From Arenibacter catalasegens (GTDB lineage Bacteria; Bacteroidota; Bacteroidia; Flavobacteriales; Flavobacteriaceae), in contig NZ_PHQQ01000001.1 in the NCBI RefSeq assembly GCF_002909235.1, positions 124,001-188,000 of the forward strand: a stretch of 64,000 bases of DNA, read 5' to 3'. A model generated the notes under the pieces. The model made no database searches and was not told where the DNA came from. It saw nothing but the letters and a program-made list of their open reading frames with translations. Shown piece after piece: positions 38,028-46,112 of the stretch (its first letter is position 1; each line of letters begins with the position of its first letter). The translations under genes and the position numbers were made by a program.

Positions 38028-38762
38028 ATGGGTATTGCAATTAAAAATAAAGTCGCTTTAGTAACAGGCGCGAATAGGGGAATTGGCAAATCCATTGTGG
38101 AATCTTTCTTAAATCATGGAGCCAAAAAAGTATATATGGCAGTTCGTAATATAGAAAGCACTAAAGATTTGGAAGAAAAATACGGAGATAAGGTAATTAC
38201 TGTTAAAGCAGACGTATCGGATACGGATTCTATAAATGCATTGGCCAAAGTGGCACATGACGTAGATATCGTAGTGAACAATGCCGGTGTTGGTACCTCC
38301 TACCCTACCCTTGGCAATGATGTGGAAAAAGATTTCGCCTTTCAATTGGAGGTCAATGCATTTGGATTGTTAAGAGTTGCCAATGCCTTTGCTGAAACAT
38401 TGGAAAAGAATAAAGGAGCTTTGGTTCAATTAAATTCAATAGCATCCATAAAAAACTTCCCACAACTTTCAACGTACTCTGCCTCAAAAGCGGCCTCCTA
38501 TTCCTTAACACAAGGTTTAAGGTCAGATTTTAAAGCAAAGGGAGTGAGTGTACTTAGTGTCCATCCCGGTCCCATTGCAACCGATATGGGAGCCGCTGCC
38601 GGTTTTAACGACGCTGCTGCTGCAACTGTTGTCTCTGAGGGTATTGTGCATGCACTTAAGATAGGGGATTTTCATTTATTTCCAGATGCAATGGCCAAAC
38701 AATTTGAAGGCGCCTATCAAGGTTTTTCAGATAATGTGGTAATGGCTGATTTATCAGAATAA
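38028..38762 (+). CDS. Short-chain dehydrogenase/reductase
   Basis: 244 residues of classical SDR type: the nucleotide loop VTGANRGIGKS (about 13-23), NNAGVG, and the catalytic Ser and YSASK (about 147-151). The substrate is not predictable; reduction of a reactive carbonyl would suit the neighbours. It is the third gene of the TetR-headed series. Confidence 0.9.
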   Translation: MGIAIKNKVALVTGANRGIGKSIVESFLNHGAKKVYMAVRNIESTKDLEEKYGDKVITVKADVSDTDSINALAKVAHDVDIVVNNAGVGTSYPTLGNDVEKDFAFQLEVNAFGLLRVANAFAETLEKNKGALVQLNSIASIKNFPQLSTYSASKAASYSLTQGLRSDFKAKGVSVLSVHPGPIATDMGAAAGFNDAAAATVVSEGIVHALKIGDFHLFPDAMAKQFEGAYQGFSDNVVMADLSE

Positions 38763-38824
38763 AATATTCAAAGCAAAAGAAGTGGTAACTTATGTTTTAA
38801 TAATTTAAATTAAAATCTATAAAA

Positions 38825-39817
38825 ATGAAAAAAATAGCAATAAACGGAATGGGTCGTATCGGAAGAGCTTCCTTAAAAGTTATTTTAGACACACCACAAT
38901 TGGAATTGGTTGCTGTGAACGACATAGTATCCATTGAAAACATAGCTTACCTTCTTAAGTATGATTCAGTTTATGGTAAATTCGAAAAAGAAGTAACATT
39001 TGACGAAAACAACTTGATTGTTGATGGAATAAAAATCCAATACAACTCTGAAAGAAACCCGGAAGATTTGCCTTGGAAAGAAAATGATATTGATGTAGTT
39101 ATTGAAAGTACAGGTTTTTTCACCAAAAGTGAAGATGCAAAGAAACACATTAAAGCAGGAGCCAAATCTGTAATTATTTCTGCACCAACAAAAAGTGAAG
39201 ATATTCCAACGGTTGTTCATGGTGTAAACACTAAGGACGGTAAAACAAATATATTTTCATGTGCCAGTTGTACAACCAACAATATTAGTCCTGTAGTTGA
39301 AGTATTAGGACGTAGAATTGGAATTAAGAAAGCCATAATGACCACGGTACACGCCTATACAGCTTCACAGGCAATTGTAGATGCCCCATCAGGGAAGAAT
39401 TTTAGAATGGGTCGTGCCGGTGCAGCAAATATAGTTCCAACTTCAACGGGGGCAGCAATTGCTACAACAAAAGCATTACCCGAATTTGCAGGTAAATTTG
39501 ACGGGGTAGCGCTTCGTGTTCCAATTCCAGTAGGATCTATGTCAGATTTAACATTTGTTATGGAACGAAATGTATCTCCTGAAGAAGTAAATGCAATTTT
39601 TGTAGAAGAGGCTGAAACGGATCGATACAAAAATGTATTGTCAACTACTAGTGAACCATTAGTGTCTTCAGATATTGTTAAAAACCCACACGCATCTACA
39701 GTTGATTTAGGTATGACAAGAGTTGTAGATGGAGATTTATTGAAAGTAATGACCTGGTACGATAATGAATGGGGATTCACCAATCAAATGATTCGTCAAA
39801 TTCTAGCTGAAATATAA
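38825..39817 (+). CDS. gap: Type I glyceraldehyde-3-phosphate dehydrogenase (probable extra copy)
   Basis: 330 residues. The catalytic Cys149 is in SCASCTTNN, with NAD-binding NGMGRIGR (7-14) and Asp33 (VNDI), which favours NAD over NADP. It oxidises and phosphorylates glyceraldehyde-3-P. Its place inside a TetR-headed redox/detoxification series, rather than next to glycolytic genes, suggests that it is a second GAPDH. Such extra copies can replace a housekeeping enzyme inactivated by oxidants or by cysteine-attacking antibiotics. That is inference; a genome search for another copy decides. Confidence 0.93.
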   Translation: MKKIAINGMGRIGRASLKVILDTPQLELVAVNDIVSIENIAYLLKYDSVYGKFEKEVTFDENNLIVDGIKIQYNSERNPEDLPWKENDIDVVIESTGFFTKSEDAKKHIKAGAKSVIISAPTKSEDIPTVVHGVNTKDGKTNIFSCASCTTNNISPVVEVLGRRIGIKKAIMTTVHAYTASQAIVDAPSGKNFRMGRAGAANIVPTSTGAAIATTKALPEFAGKFDGVALRVPIPVGSMSDLTFVMERNVSPEEVNAIFVEEAETDRYKNVLSTTSEPLVSSDIVKNPHASTVDLGMTRVVDGDLLKVMTWYDNEWGFTNQMIRQILAEI

Positions 39818-39884
39818 ATTCAAAAATAAAGGTGGTCTTTATAAATAAACGACTGCCAATAAACAATTTAAAAAAGAATACAAC

Positions 39885-40193
39885 ATGATAAAATTAACCG
39901 TAATGTATCCTAATAGTGCAGATTTAAAGTTCGATAAGGACTACTATGTTAATCAACATGGCCAATTATTAAGAGATCTTTTGGGTGATACCATCTTATC
40001 ATCCGACATTAATTTCGGTATTGCAGGTGCAAGTCCAGAACAACCTGCTCCTTATGCGGTAATTGCCAACCTTACTTTTGAATCCTTAGAATCGTTTCAC
40101 AAGTCTTTTGGTACAAATGCCGAAAAGATCCTCGCCGATCTACCCAATTTCACCAATGTTAGTCCCGAAGTTCAAATTAGTGAAGTATTATAA
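39885..40193 (+). CDS. EthD family protein
   Basis: 102 residues, dimeric alpha-beta-barrel (ferredoxin-like) fold: MIKLTVMYPNSADLKFDKDYYVNQHGQLLRDLLGD with the conserved Y-x-x-x-H of EthD proteins, then NLTFESLESFHKSF. The family includes proteins involved in ether, aromatic and quinone metabolism but most have no assigned role. It is probably a small-molecule-binding or oxygenase-like part of the TetR cassette. Confidence 0.85.
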   Translation: MIKLTVMYPNSADLKFDKDYYVNQHGQLLRDLLGDTILSSDINFGIAGASPEQPAPYAVIANLTFESLESFHKSFGTNAEKILADLPNFTNVSPEVQISEVL

Positions 40194-40227
40194 ATTTACT
40201 GGCGTATGCAATACTGATTAAGTCAAC

Positions 40228-40896
40228 ATGGAAATACAGCATATTAACACCAAAAAAATAGCGCAGTATTGTATTAACAATGTATTTAGAACAAATACTG
40301 ATGAGCCTGGCTTTATTCATTTTGACTTTGGAAAAAATATCACGCCTTATCAACTTAGGTCTATTATGGTTGATCTAAAGAAAGAATTGTCAAAGTTAAC
40401 ATCAGTTCACTTTGACAAAAAACTAAGCTATCATTGGCTTGTACGTTTTGATCAACAAGTGAATACACCATTTCACGTAGATAATGCAGAAAATCAGTCT
40501 TTTTTAATGCTGGGTTACGAACCAAGTGAGATAGAAAGTGAGTTACACATAGCAGATTATTATAGTTATGCAAAGGAAAGCCAGGCTGCGCCAAAGGATT
40601 ATCTGAAAAACTTCACTCCCATATTTAAGGATGACGAATCATTACTAGCTCCTTATACCACAAAAGTAAAATCCTTTAATAAAGACTCTTATAAAATTGT
40701 TTTAATCAACAATAGCAACCCGAAGTCATCACCAGAAACATTAGGGGTGTTCCATAAGGCGCTAATCGTTAAATCTGATTTAGAAAAAAGTAGAATAGTA
40801 AATTCAATGGTTCTTAATATGTTACCAAAAGGTAAAATAGATCATGATCAACTGAATGAAGAAAAATTTCTAAATACGGATGTTATAAGTAAATAG
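40228..40896 (+). CDS. Uncharacterised protein with a possible 2OG-Fe(II) oxygenase-like core
   Basis: 222 residues, no signal peptide. I do not recognise a named family with certainty. It has HxD (His83, Asp85 in TPFHVDNAENQ), a distant His (His176 in GVFHKAL) and an Arg 13 residues later (Arg189). This is the spacing of the metal triad and 2-oxoglutarate-binding Arg of double-stranded beta-helix oxygenases. FLMLGYEPSEI after the HxD recalls hypothetical flavobacterial proteins of that kind. It lies 34 bp after the EthD gene and in the same direction, thus likely co-expressed. Confidence 0.6.
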   Translation: MEIQHINTKKIAQYCINNVFRTNTDEPGFIHFDFGKNITPYQLRSIMVDLKKELSKLTSVHFDKKLSYHWLVRFDQQVNTPFHVDNAENQSFLMLGYEPSEIESELHIADYYSYAKESQAAPKDYLKNFTPIFKDDESLLAPYTTKVKSFNKDSYKIVLINNSNPKSSPETLGVFHKALIVKSDLEKSRIVNSMVLNMLPKGKIDHDQLNEEKFLNTDVISK

Positions 40897-40968
40897 CTGA
40901 TAACTTTGCACAGTTAAATGAAAAAGACAATTGACAAAAAAGTTCAATAAAATCTAAAATTGGAAAAC

Positions 40969-41613
40969 ATGATTAATAAATTAAAAATAGATATCGTTTC
41001 CGATGTAGTCTGCCCTTGGTGCACCATAGGTTATAAACGATTGGAAAAAGCAATTTCCGAGTTAGGAATAAAGGACAAAGTTGAAATTGAGTGGCAACCT
41101 TTTGAGTTAAATCCACAAATGCCTGCTGAAGGCCAAAACGTACAGGAGCATATTGCAGAAAAGTATGGCTCTAGTATTGAACAGCAAAAAGAATCACAAC
41201 AACGTATGGCAGAAGCTGGTGCCGAACTTGGTTTTACTTTCGATTATTTTGATGAAATGCGCATGGCAAATACGTTTGAAGCACATATTTTATTGGAATA
41301 TGCCAAAGCATATGGAAAGCAAACCGAATTAAAAATGCGATTGACCAAAGCGTTTTTTAGCGATAGAAAAGACGTATCTAAAAGAGACGTTTTAAAACAA
41401 GCTTTATTGGATGTTGGTTTAAATGCTGAAGATGCTTTAGCCAAATTAGAGAATGATGACGCACGTTACGAGCTTAGAAGTAAACAGGAATATTGGAAAA
41501 ATTTAGGGGTTAATTCTGTGCCAACTATAGTTTTTAACGGAAAAAGTGCCGTAACAGGTGCACAACCTGTAGATGTATTTAAACAGATACTTACTGAAGT
41601 TCTTGAACAATAA
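40969..41613 (+). CDS. FrnE-like DsbA family oxidoreductase
   Basis: 214 residues, thioredoxin fold with a helical insertion; active site VVCPWC (Cys15, Cys18) and the cis-proline segment NSVPTIVFNGK. It has no signal peptide, so it is cytoplasmic, as expected for FrnE-type proteins, which act in thiol redox or disulfide isomerisation under oxidative stress. The frame begins at a TTG at 40960, but the ATG at 40969 is preferred. It is the last gene in close spacing of the TetR series; fabF follows after 79 bp. Confidence 0.9.
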   Translation: MINKLKIDIVSDVVCPWCTIGYKRLEKAISELGIKDKVEIEWQPFELNPQMPAEGQNVQEHIAEKYGSSIEQQKESQQRMAEAGAELGFTFDYFDEMRMANTFEAHILLEYAKAYGKQTELKMRLTKAFFSDRKDVSKRDVLKQALLDVGLNAEDALAKLENDDARYELRSKQEYWKNLGVNSVPTIVFNGKSAVTGAQPVDVFKQILTEVLEQ

Positions 41614-41692
41614 AGATTACAAGGGCTAATACCAATAGGGACCAAAGTGCATGGAAACCGGCATTAACGGCTCCAGTTAAGAAATATAACGT

Positions 41693-42934
41693 ATGAAAAG
41701 AGTAGTAATTACAGGATTGGGAGCCTTAACTCCAATTGGAAATTCGGTTGATGAATTTTGGGAAAGTGCCAAAAATGGCAAAAATGGATTCTCAAGAATT
41801 ACCAAGTTCGATCCTTCCTTGTTCAAAACAACCTTTGCGGGTGAATTAAAAGATTTCGCCCCCGAAAAATACCTTGATCGCAACGAAATAAAAAGGAGTG
41901 ATCCCTTCACCCAGTATGCGCTCTGTTCCGTAATAGAAGCTTTTGGTGATAGCGGTTTAAATTTGGACACCATTTCTCCTTTTGATATCGGAGTAATTTG
42001 GGGAACAGGCCAGGGTGGTATGAAAACTTTTGAGGAGGAAGTGAAGAATTATACTCAAGGAGGCATGAACCCTCGATTTAATCCATTTTTTATCCCCAAA
42101 CTACTTGCAAACATGGCCTCGGGAATGATTGCTATGAAATTTGGATTGATGGGCATCAACTATACCGCGGTATCAGCCTGTGCCTCATCGAGCACTGCTA
42201 TAATGGATGCCTTTAATTATATCCGTTTAAACAAGGCCAAAGTAATGGTAACGGGGGGATCGGAAGCTCCCATAACCGAGGCCTCTATCGGTGGTTTTAG
42301 CTCCATGAAAGCTTTGTCGACCAGAAATGACGATCCACAAGGGGCATCAAGACCATTTGACGAAGATCGGGATGGATTTGTAATGGGTGAAGGCGCGGGA
42401 GCCTTAATCCTTGAAGAGTACGAACATGCAAAAAAACGTGGAGCCAAGATCTATGCGGAAATAGTAGGAGCTGCCATGACCGATGATGCTTACCACATTT
42501 CTGCCACCCACCCAGACGGTATTGGTGCCATAAAAGCTATGCAATTGGCTATGGAAGAAGCAAAACTAAACCCAGGGGAGATCAACTATCTAAACACCCA
42601 CTCTACCTCTACCCCTGTTGGGGATTTGAGCGAGATAAAGGCGGTGGAAAAAACGTTCAACAACGACTACAAAAACTTAAAAATAAGCGCTACAAAATCA
42701 ATGACCGGACATTTATTGGGAGCGGCAGGTGCAGTAGAGGCCATATTATCTATAAAGTCAATTCAAACCAATATAATCCCGCCAACCATTAACACCACAA
42801 AAATCGATTCCAATATTCCCGCTTCTATGCCCATAGTAATTAAGGAAGCCATTGATCATTCTGTAAATGTAGCCATGAGCAACACTTTTGGTTTTGGAGG
42901 ACACAATGCCACAACAATTTTTAAAAAAATATAA
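41693..42934 (+). CDS. fabF: Beta-ketoacyl-ACP synthase II (FabF type, probable extra copy)
   Basis: 413 residues. The catalytic Cys163 lies in VSACASSSTAI, the first His in LNTHSTSTPVGD and the second in MTGHLLGAAGAVEA, so all three active-site residues are present. It elongates fatty-acyl chains with malonyl-ACP. It is not next to acpP and rnc, where the housekeeping fabF usually sits in Bacteroidota, so this is probably a second enzyme. It may belong to the stress cassette upstream, or may serve a secondary lipid. Note Ser instead of the common Gly/Ala in HSTSTP. Confidence 0.9.
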   Translation: MKRVVITGLGALTPIGNSVDEFWESAKNGKNGFSRITKFDPSLFKTTFAGELKDFAPEKYLDRNEIKRSDPFTQYALCSVIEAFGDSGLNLDTISPFDIGVIWGTGQGGMKTFEEEVKNYTQGGMNPRFNPFFIPKLLANMASGMIAMKFGLMGINYTAVSACASSSTAIMDAFNYIRLNKAKVMVTGGSEAPITEASIGGFSSMKALSTRNDDPQGASRPFDEDRDGFVMGEGAGALILEEYEHAKKRGAKIYAEIVGAAMTDDAYHISATHPDGIGAIKAMQLAMEEAKLNPGEINYLNTHSTSTPVGDLSEIKAVEKTFNNDYKNLKISATKSMTGHLLGAAGAVEAILSIKSIQTNIIPPTINTTKIDSNIPASMPIVIKEAIDHSVNVAMSNTFGFGGHNATTIFKKI

Positions 42935-43001
42935 AACCTGATGTTGCACAATAATTCTGATTTAACATAAGACCGATTAATATAAAGAAATACAAATCCA
43001 T

Positions 43002-43682
43002 ATGAAACCACCCAAGGTGCTATTTTTTGACGTAAATGAATCCCTATTAGATTTAGGGAATATGAAAAATAGTATAGGGAAGGCCTTAGGGGGGCGAGAA
43101 GACCTCTTGCCTCTTTGGTTCACTACCATGCTGCAATACTCCCTTGTATCGACCGCTGGTAAGCAATATGTAGATTTTGGCACCATAGGCGCCGCCACCT
43201 TGAGAATGGTCGCTGCAAATCATGGAATTCAATTATCGGAGAAGAATGCCAAGGAGGCACTAACCCCATTGAGCTCCTTACCCCCTCACCCAGAAGTAAA
43301 GGTTGCCCTGGAAAATATTAGAAACGCCGGTTATAAAATGGTCTCATTGACCAACTCCTCCAATAAAGGAGTGGAGATGCAATTTAAGAATGCAGGACTG
43401 ACGGACTATTTCGATGAACGATTAAGTGTAGAGGATCTTGGAAAATACAAACCCGACAGCGACGTCTATAATTGGGCCGCCAGGAAAATGGGAGTAAAAC
43501 CAAATGAATGTATAATGATTGCTGCCCACGGATGGGATATTGCCGGTGCCATGTGGGCCGGTTGGAGGGGTGCATTTATTGCCCGTCCCGGACAACAACT
43601 TTACCCTTTGGCTCCACGGCCCGAAATAATTGAACCAGATCTACTCAAAATTTCTGAAAAACTCATCGCTCTAAAAAACTAG
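43002..43682 (+). CDS. Haloacid dehalogenase type II family protein
   Basis: 226 residues of the HAD superfamily: nucleophile Asp10 in LFFDVNESLLD, motif II LTNSSN, motif III Lys in DLGKYKPDSDVY, motif IV IAAHGWDIAGAMWAG. L-2-haloacid dehalogenases replace a halogen by hydroxyl with inversion. In this branch the true substrate is often unknown. It is 67 bp after fabF in the same direction. Confidence 0.88.
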   Translation: MKPPKVLFFDVNESLLDLGNMKNSIGKALGGREDLLPLWFTTMLQYSLVSTAGKQYVDFGTIGAATLRMVAANHGIQLSEKNAKEALTPLSSLPPHPEVKVALENIRNAGYKMVSLTNSSNKGVEMQFKNAGLTDYFDERLSVEDLGKYKPDSDVYNWAARKMGVKPNECIMIAAHGWDIAGAMWAGWRGAFIARPGQQLYPLAPRPEIIEPDLLKISEKLIALKN

Positions 43683-44020
43683 TAAATAGGACATGCCCTC
43701 ATCATCGCCACTCTGCTGGTGGCACTTTATCTAAATTTCCATTCCAACGTAGCTGCAGCGGTATTGCCTTTTGAGAGTAAACCTCCTTACTTATCGGTAT
43801 TCTACCAAATATTGACTTTTATTAATCTATACCTATTTAGAGAAACACAGATTAACAGGAACCTGTAATATCAAAAGGGCTCGATATTCCCAATATTAGT
43901 TTGAGTCTTTTTCATTAACTTGTAACCGCAGCCTACAATTTAGTTAAAACTTAGTGTTGACAGGAACCATTTCCGAGTCAGTGGTCTACTGGATAAACCT
44001 ATCTTAAGAAAACGATCGAT
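43683..44020. other. 338-bp intergenic region with an open-frame remnant
   Basis: From 43686 to the TAA at 43866-43868 one frame is open for 60 codons and reads as a hydrophobic membrane-like peptide (IATLLVALYLNFHSNV, then PPYLSVFYQILTFINLYLF). It has no ATG; GTG at 43719 is the only reasonable start. This may be the C-terminal remnant of a lost membrane protein or a small gene with a GTG start. The rest holds the promoter of the DUF1059 gene; nothing else is recognised. Confidence 0.4.
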
Positions 44021-44260
44021 ATGAAAACAATGACATGTAAACAATTGGGAGGTGCCTGTGACATGCAATTTCACGCCAACACCTTTGAAGAAATGGCAGA
44101 ACAAAGCAAAAAGCATGGTATGCAAATGTTTAAGTCAGGTGACAAAGAGCACCTGGAGGCCATGAATAAAATGAGTGAACTTATTCAATCGCCAGACGCA
44201 ATGGCCGAATGGTTTGAAAACAAAAAAAAGGAATTTGAAACGCTACCTGATAGCAAATAA
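44021..44260 (+). CDS. DUF1059-like small protein
   Basis: 79 residues. The start MKTMTCKQLGGACDMQFHANTFEEMAEQSKKHG with Cys-Gly-Gly-x-Cys-Asp is the DUF1059 pattern (a small, probably metal-binding or redox-active domain). The remainder is helical and charged. It has its own promoter region and stands at the end of the TetR-headed series. Function unknown. Confidence 0.82.
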   Translation: MKTMTCKQLGGACDMQFHANTFEEMAEQSKKHGMQMFKSGDKEHLEAMNKMSELIQSPDAMAEWFENKKKEFETLPDSK

Positions 44261-44304
44261 TAATTCTTTATTCAATACATGTTACGCTAACGGGGAGTCT
44301 GGAA

Positions 44305-44421
44305 TTACTTATCCTGATTAACCCTCTTTTTCAAATTGCTTGAATTATCCGTTGGTTCAGGAAAAACAACCATATAATTAAGACAGACGCAAATGGGGAC
44401 TAAAAGTGCAAATAATATCAC
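44305..44421 (-). CDS. Candidate 38-residue single-span membrane peptide downstream of secreted peptide copy 2
   Basis: GTG at 44421 to TAA at 44305, 22 bp after the stop of peptide copy 2. The residues begin VILFALLVPICVCLNYMVVF, homologous to the ORF at 36066-36185 (12 of 19 identical in the span), but the tails differ (PEPTDNSSNLKKRVNQDK here). The start is GTG where copy 1 has ATG-ATG. Peptide copy 3 has no counterpart; the ACR3 gene ends there. Coding is inferred from the protein-level conservation only. Confidence 0.45.
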   Translation of the reverse strand: MILFALLVPICVCLNYMVVFPEPTDNSSNLKKRVNQDK

Positions 44422-44442
44422 AGGGTTATTTTTTATTACGTA

Positions 44443-44682
44443 TTAAGCCAATTTGGCTTTATTCAATTTAGTAGAGAAAGACAACGCTTTAGTTACCTTA
44501 GAATTTTTGAACATATACAAGCGGGCAACAGCGTTGTTATTTTTAACAGCAACTTCTTGTTTTGCTGTAGCAGTTACAATACTCATGGTAACAGTTTCAA
44601 CCTTAACTTCAGCAGCACCATTTTGAGCTTGTGCAGCTACTCCAATAAAAAGAACAAAGATTAAAGTTAAAATGGTTTTCAT
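44443..44682 (-). CDS. Small secreted peptide, copy 2 of 3 (79 residues)
   Basis: Signal peptide MKTILTLIFVLFIGVAAQAQ, predicted cleavage AQA-Q; mature part about 60 residues. It differs from copy 1 by a five-residue insertion (about TAKQE) and small changes, and keeps VARLYMFKNSKVTK and the KLNKAKLA end. Its signal-peptide half, leader and proximal upstream DNA are identical over 134 bp to copy 3 (44577-44710 equals 48481-48614), whereas the mature half differs at about 17 of 134 bases. It is read leftward, away from the methyltransferase at 45009. Confidence 0.8.
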   Translation of the reverse strand: MKTILTLIFVLFIGVAAQAQNGAAEVKVETVTMSIVTATAKQEVAVKNNNAVARLYMFKNSKVTKALSFSTKLNKAKLA

Positions 44683-45008
44683 GACTTGCGTTTTGTTATA
44701 TATATAACTTCGGCAAGTGTATTTTTCAAGGTTCTGTTTCGACGAAAAGCACTGTTTCTCGTTAAGCGGAAAAAATCCAGATAAAGTGCAAAAATATCCC
44801 GACGAACGTAACGGGCTCTAAAATCACTTCAGCGATAAAAATATGCATTTCATCGATGCGCGTAAGTGTTTACTTACGTAGCGAAGGGCTTACCTTTTTG
44901 ATTTTCTCCTTTAGAATTAAGAAATTACTAATATCCCCCACTCCGAGATTTGAAGAATATTTCCCATCTTTATGTTAGTTAACCGAAATTAAATAACAAA
45001 ATCCGCAA
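44683..45008. other. Divergent region between peptide copy 2 and a methyltransferase
   Basis: 326 bp without a gene. The left 190 bp are part of the 434-bp direct repeat and carry the phased-repeat array; the right 130 bp are unique and must hold the methyltransferase promoter, where no clear TAnnTTTG element is visible. Confidence 0.6.
44738..44805 (-). promoter_or_regulatory. Array of about-20-bp-phased repeats upstream of peptide copy 2
   Basis: TTCGACGA (44738), CTCGTTAA (44758), CCAGATAA (44777) and CCCGACGA (44798) lie 20, 19 and 21 bp apart. Equivalent units precede copies 1 and 3. Such helically phased repeats suggest cooperative binding by a LytTR-like or other dimeric activator; CTCGTTAAG resembles the CAGTTAAG-type half-sites of LytTR proteins. 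Confidence 0.45.
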
Positions 45009-45647
45009 TTGGACCGCTATAAGGAAACATTCGAGACTTGGAACAAAATAGCTTCCCTATATCAAGACAAGTTTATGGACCTGGACTTATATAATAATAG
45101 CTATAATCTTATTTGTAAATCGATATCTACAAAAAATGCCAAAATTTTGGAAATAGGCTGTGGTCCGGGAAATATTTCCAAATACCTCCTATCCAAAAGG
45201 CCCGACTTTAAAATCCTTGGAATAGACTTTGCCCCAAATATGATAGCACTAGCCGAAAAGAACAACCCAACCGCTACGTTTAAAGTTTTAGACTGCCGAC
45301 AGATCAGTACACTTAACACCCTATACGATGGAATAGTTTGTGGTTTTTGCTTGCCCTTTCTTTCACCTGCAGATTGTGTTCAATTAATTGCCGATTTCCA
45401 CAGATTGTTATCGAACAACGGATTGCTCTATTTAAGTTTTGTGGAGGGTGATCCAAATAAATCGGACTTCAAAGCGGGTAGCAATGGAAATAGGGTTTAT
45501 TTCCATTACCATAAATTGGATACGCTAAAAACCCTTCTAACACTAAATTCATTTGAACAACCTGAGGTTTACCATATAGATTACCAGAATACGGAAAGCC
45601 AAATAGAAAAACACACGCTCATAATAAGTAGAAAAAATCAACACTAA
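45009..45647 (+). CDS. Class I SAM-dependent methyltransferase
   Basis: 212 residues. The SAM-binding motif I is ILEIGCGPGNIS (about 47-58), with the acidic motif II in LGIDFAPNM and motif IV-like GIVCGFCLPFLSP. The start is TTG: the residues RYKETFETWNKIASLYQDKFM after it are family-like and the next ATG would remove them. The substrate is unknown. It lies just upstream of arsR in the same direction, inside the segment bracketed by direct repeats, but does not look like ArsM (no conserved As-binding cysteine set). Confidence 0.85.
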   Translation: MDRYKETFETWNKIASLYQDKFMDLDLYNNSYNLICKSISTKNAKILEIGCGPGNISKYLLSKRPDFKILGIDFAPNMIALAEKNNPTATFKVLDCRQISTLNTLYDGIVCGFCLPFLSPADCVQLIADFHRLLSNNGLLYLSFVEGDPNKSDFKAGSNGNRVYFHYHKLDTLKTLLTLNSFEQPEVYHIDYQNTESQIEKHTLIISRKNQH

Positions 45648-45697
45648 GGAGATTAATTCAAAAAAATAAAGTAAAAAATTGGTCAAAATAAATATTA

Positions 45698-45713
45698 ATC
45701 GTAATATTGCGAT
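45698..45713 (+). promoter_or_regulatory. ArsR operator candidate
   Basis: ATCGTAATATTGCGAT is a near-perfect 16-bp inverted repeat (ATCG/CGAT with an AATATT core), 18 bp before the arsR start. A similar sequence (TTAATCGTATAATCGCAATA, 46081-46100) lies before the DUF6428 gene, suggesting a second binding site within the operon. Confidence 0.55.
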
Positions 45714-45731
45714 ATACAAATACCAAATAGT

Positions 45732-46064
45732 ATGGGCTTAGCTAAAACAGAAATGTTTTCGGATCAACAAAACGAAATTGCTATTTTTGCCAAAGCTTTT
45801 GGGCATCCGGCCCGAGTGGCAATTCTGCAACATCTTTTTAAAATAAATACCTGCGTATGTGGTGATTTGGTGAACCAAATTGGATTGGCACAACCAACTA
45901 TATCGCAACATTTAAAAGAATTGAAACTTCTGGGACTCATTAAAGGCAGTGTTGAAGGAACAAGCGTATGCTATTGTATAAATACCGAAAAATGGATTGA
46001 AATGAAGGGAATTTTAAATCAATTCCTCGATCAAGACATATCCAAACAAGGGGATTGTTGCTAA
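45732..46064 (+). CDS. arsR: ArsR/SmtB family metalloregulator
   Basis: 110 residues with a winged helix: recognition region GLAQPTISQHLKELKLLGLI (about 51-70). Cysteines that could bind As(III) are Cys41 and Cys43 (NTCVCGD), Cys80 and Cys82 (SVCYCI) and the C-terminal Cys-Cys. It represses the operon until As(III) binds. It is the first gene of arsR-DUF6428-phosphatase-ACR3, with an inverted repeat just upstream. Confidence 0.92.
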   Translation: MGLAKTEMFSDQQNEIAIFAKAFGHPARVAILQHLFKINTCVCGDLVNQIGLAQPTISQHLKELKLLGLIKGSVEGTSVCYCINTEKWIEMKGILNQFLDQDISKQGDCC

Positions 46065-46112
46065 AAAAAATTTAATATCGTTAATCGTATAATCGCAATA
46101 AACAAATACAAA

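Larger units (their letters stand above)
44443..44876. repeat. 434-bp direct repeat, left copy (peptide gene plus its promoter region)
   Basis: The same 434-bp span recurs at 48347-48780 in the same orientation, offset 3,904 bp. It covers the peptide gene, the identical leader and the phased-repeat array, and similarity stops at TTTACTTA. The pair brackets a methyltransferase gene and the arsenic operon, so recombination between them would delete or duplicate these genes. Confidence 0.75.

Noticed and set aside
45009-45647. Arsenite methyltransferase (ArsM) as function of the methyltransferase before arsR
   Set aside because: The conserved As-binding cysteine set of ArsM is not visible; proximity alone does not support it.
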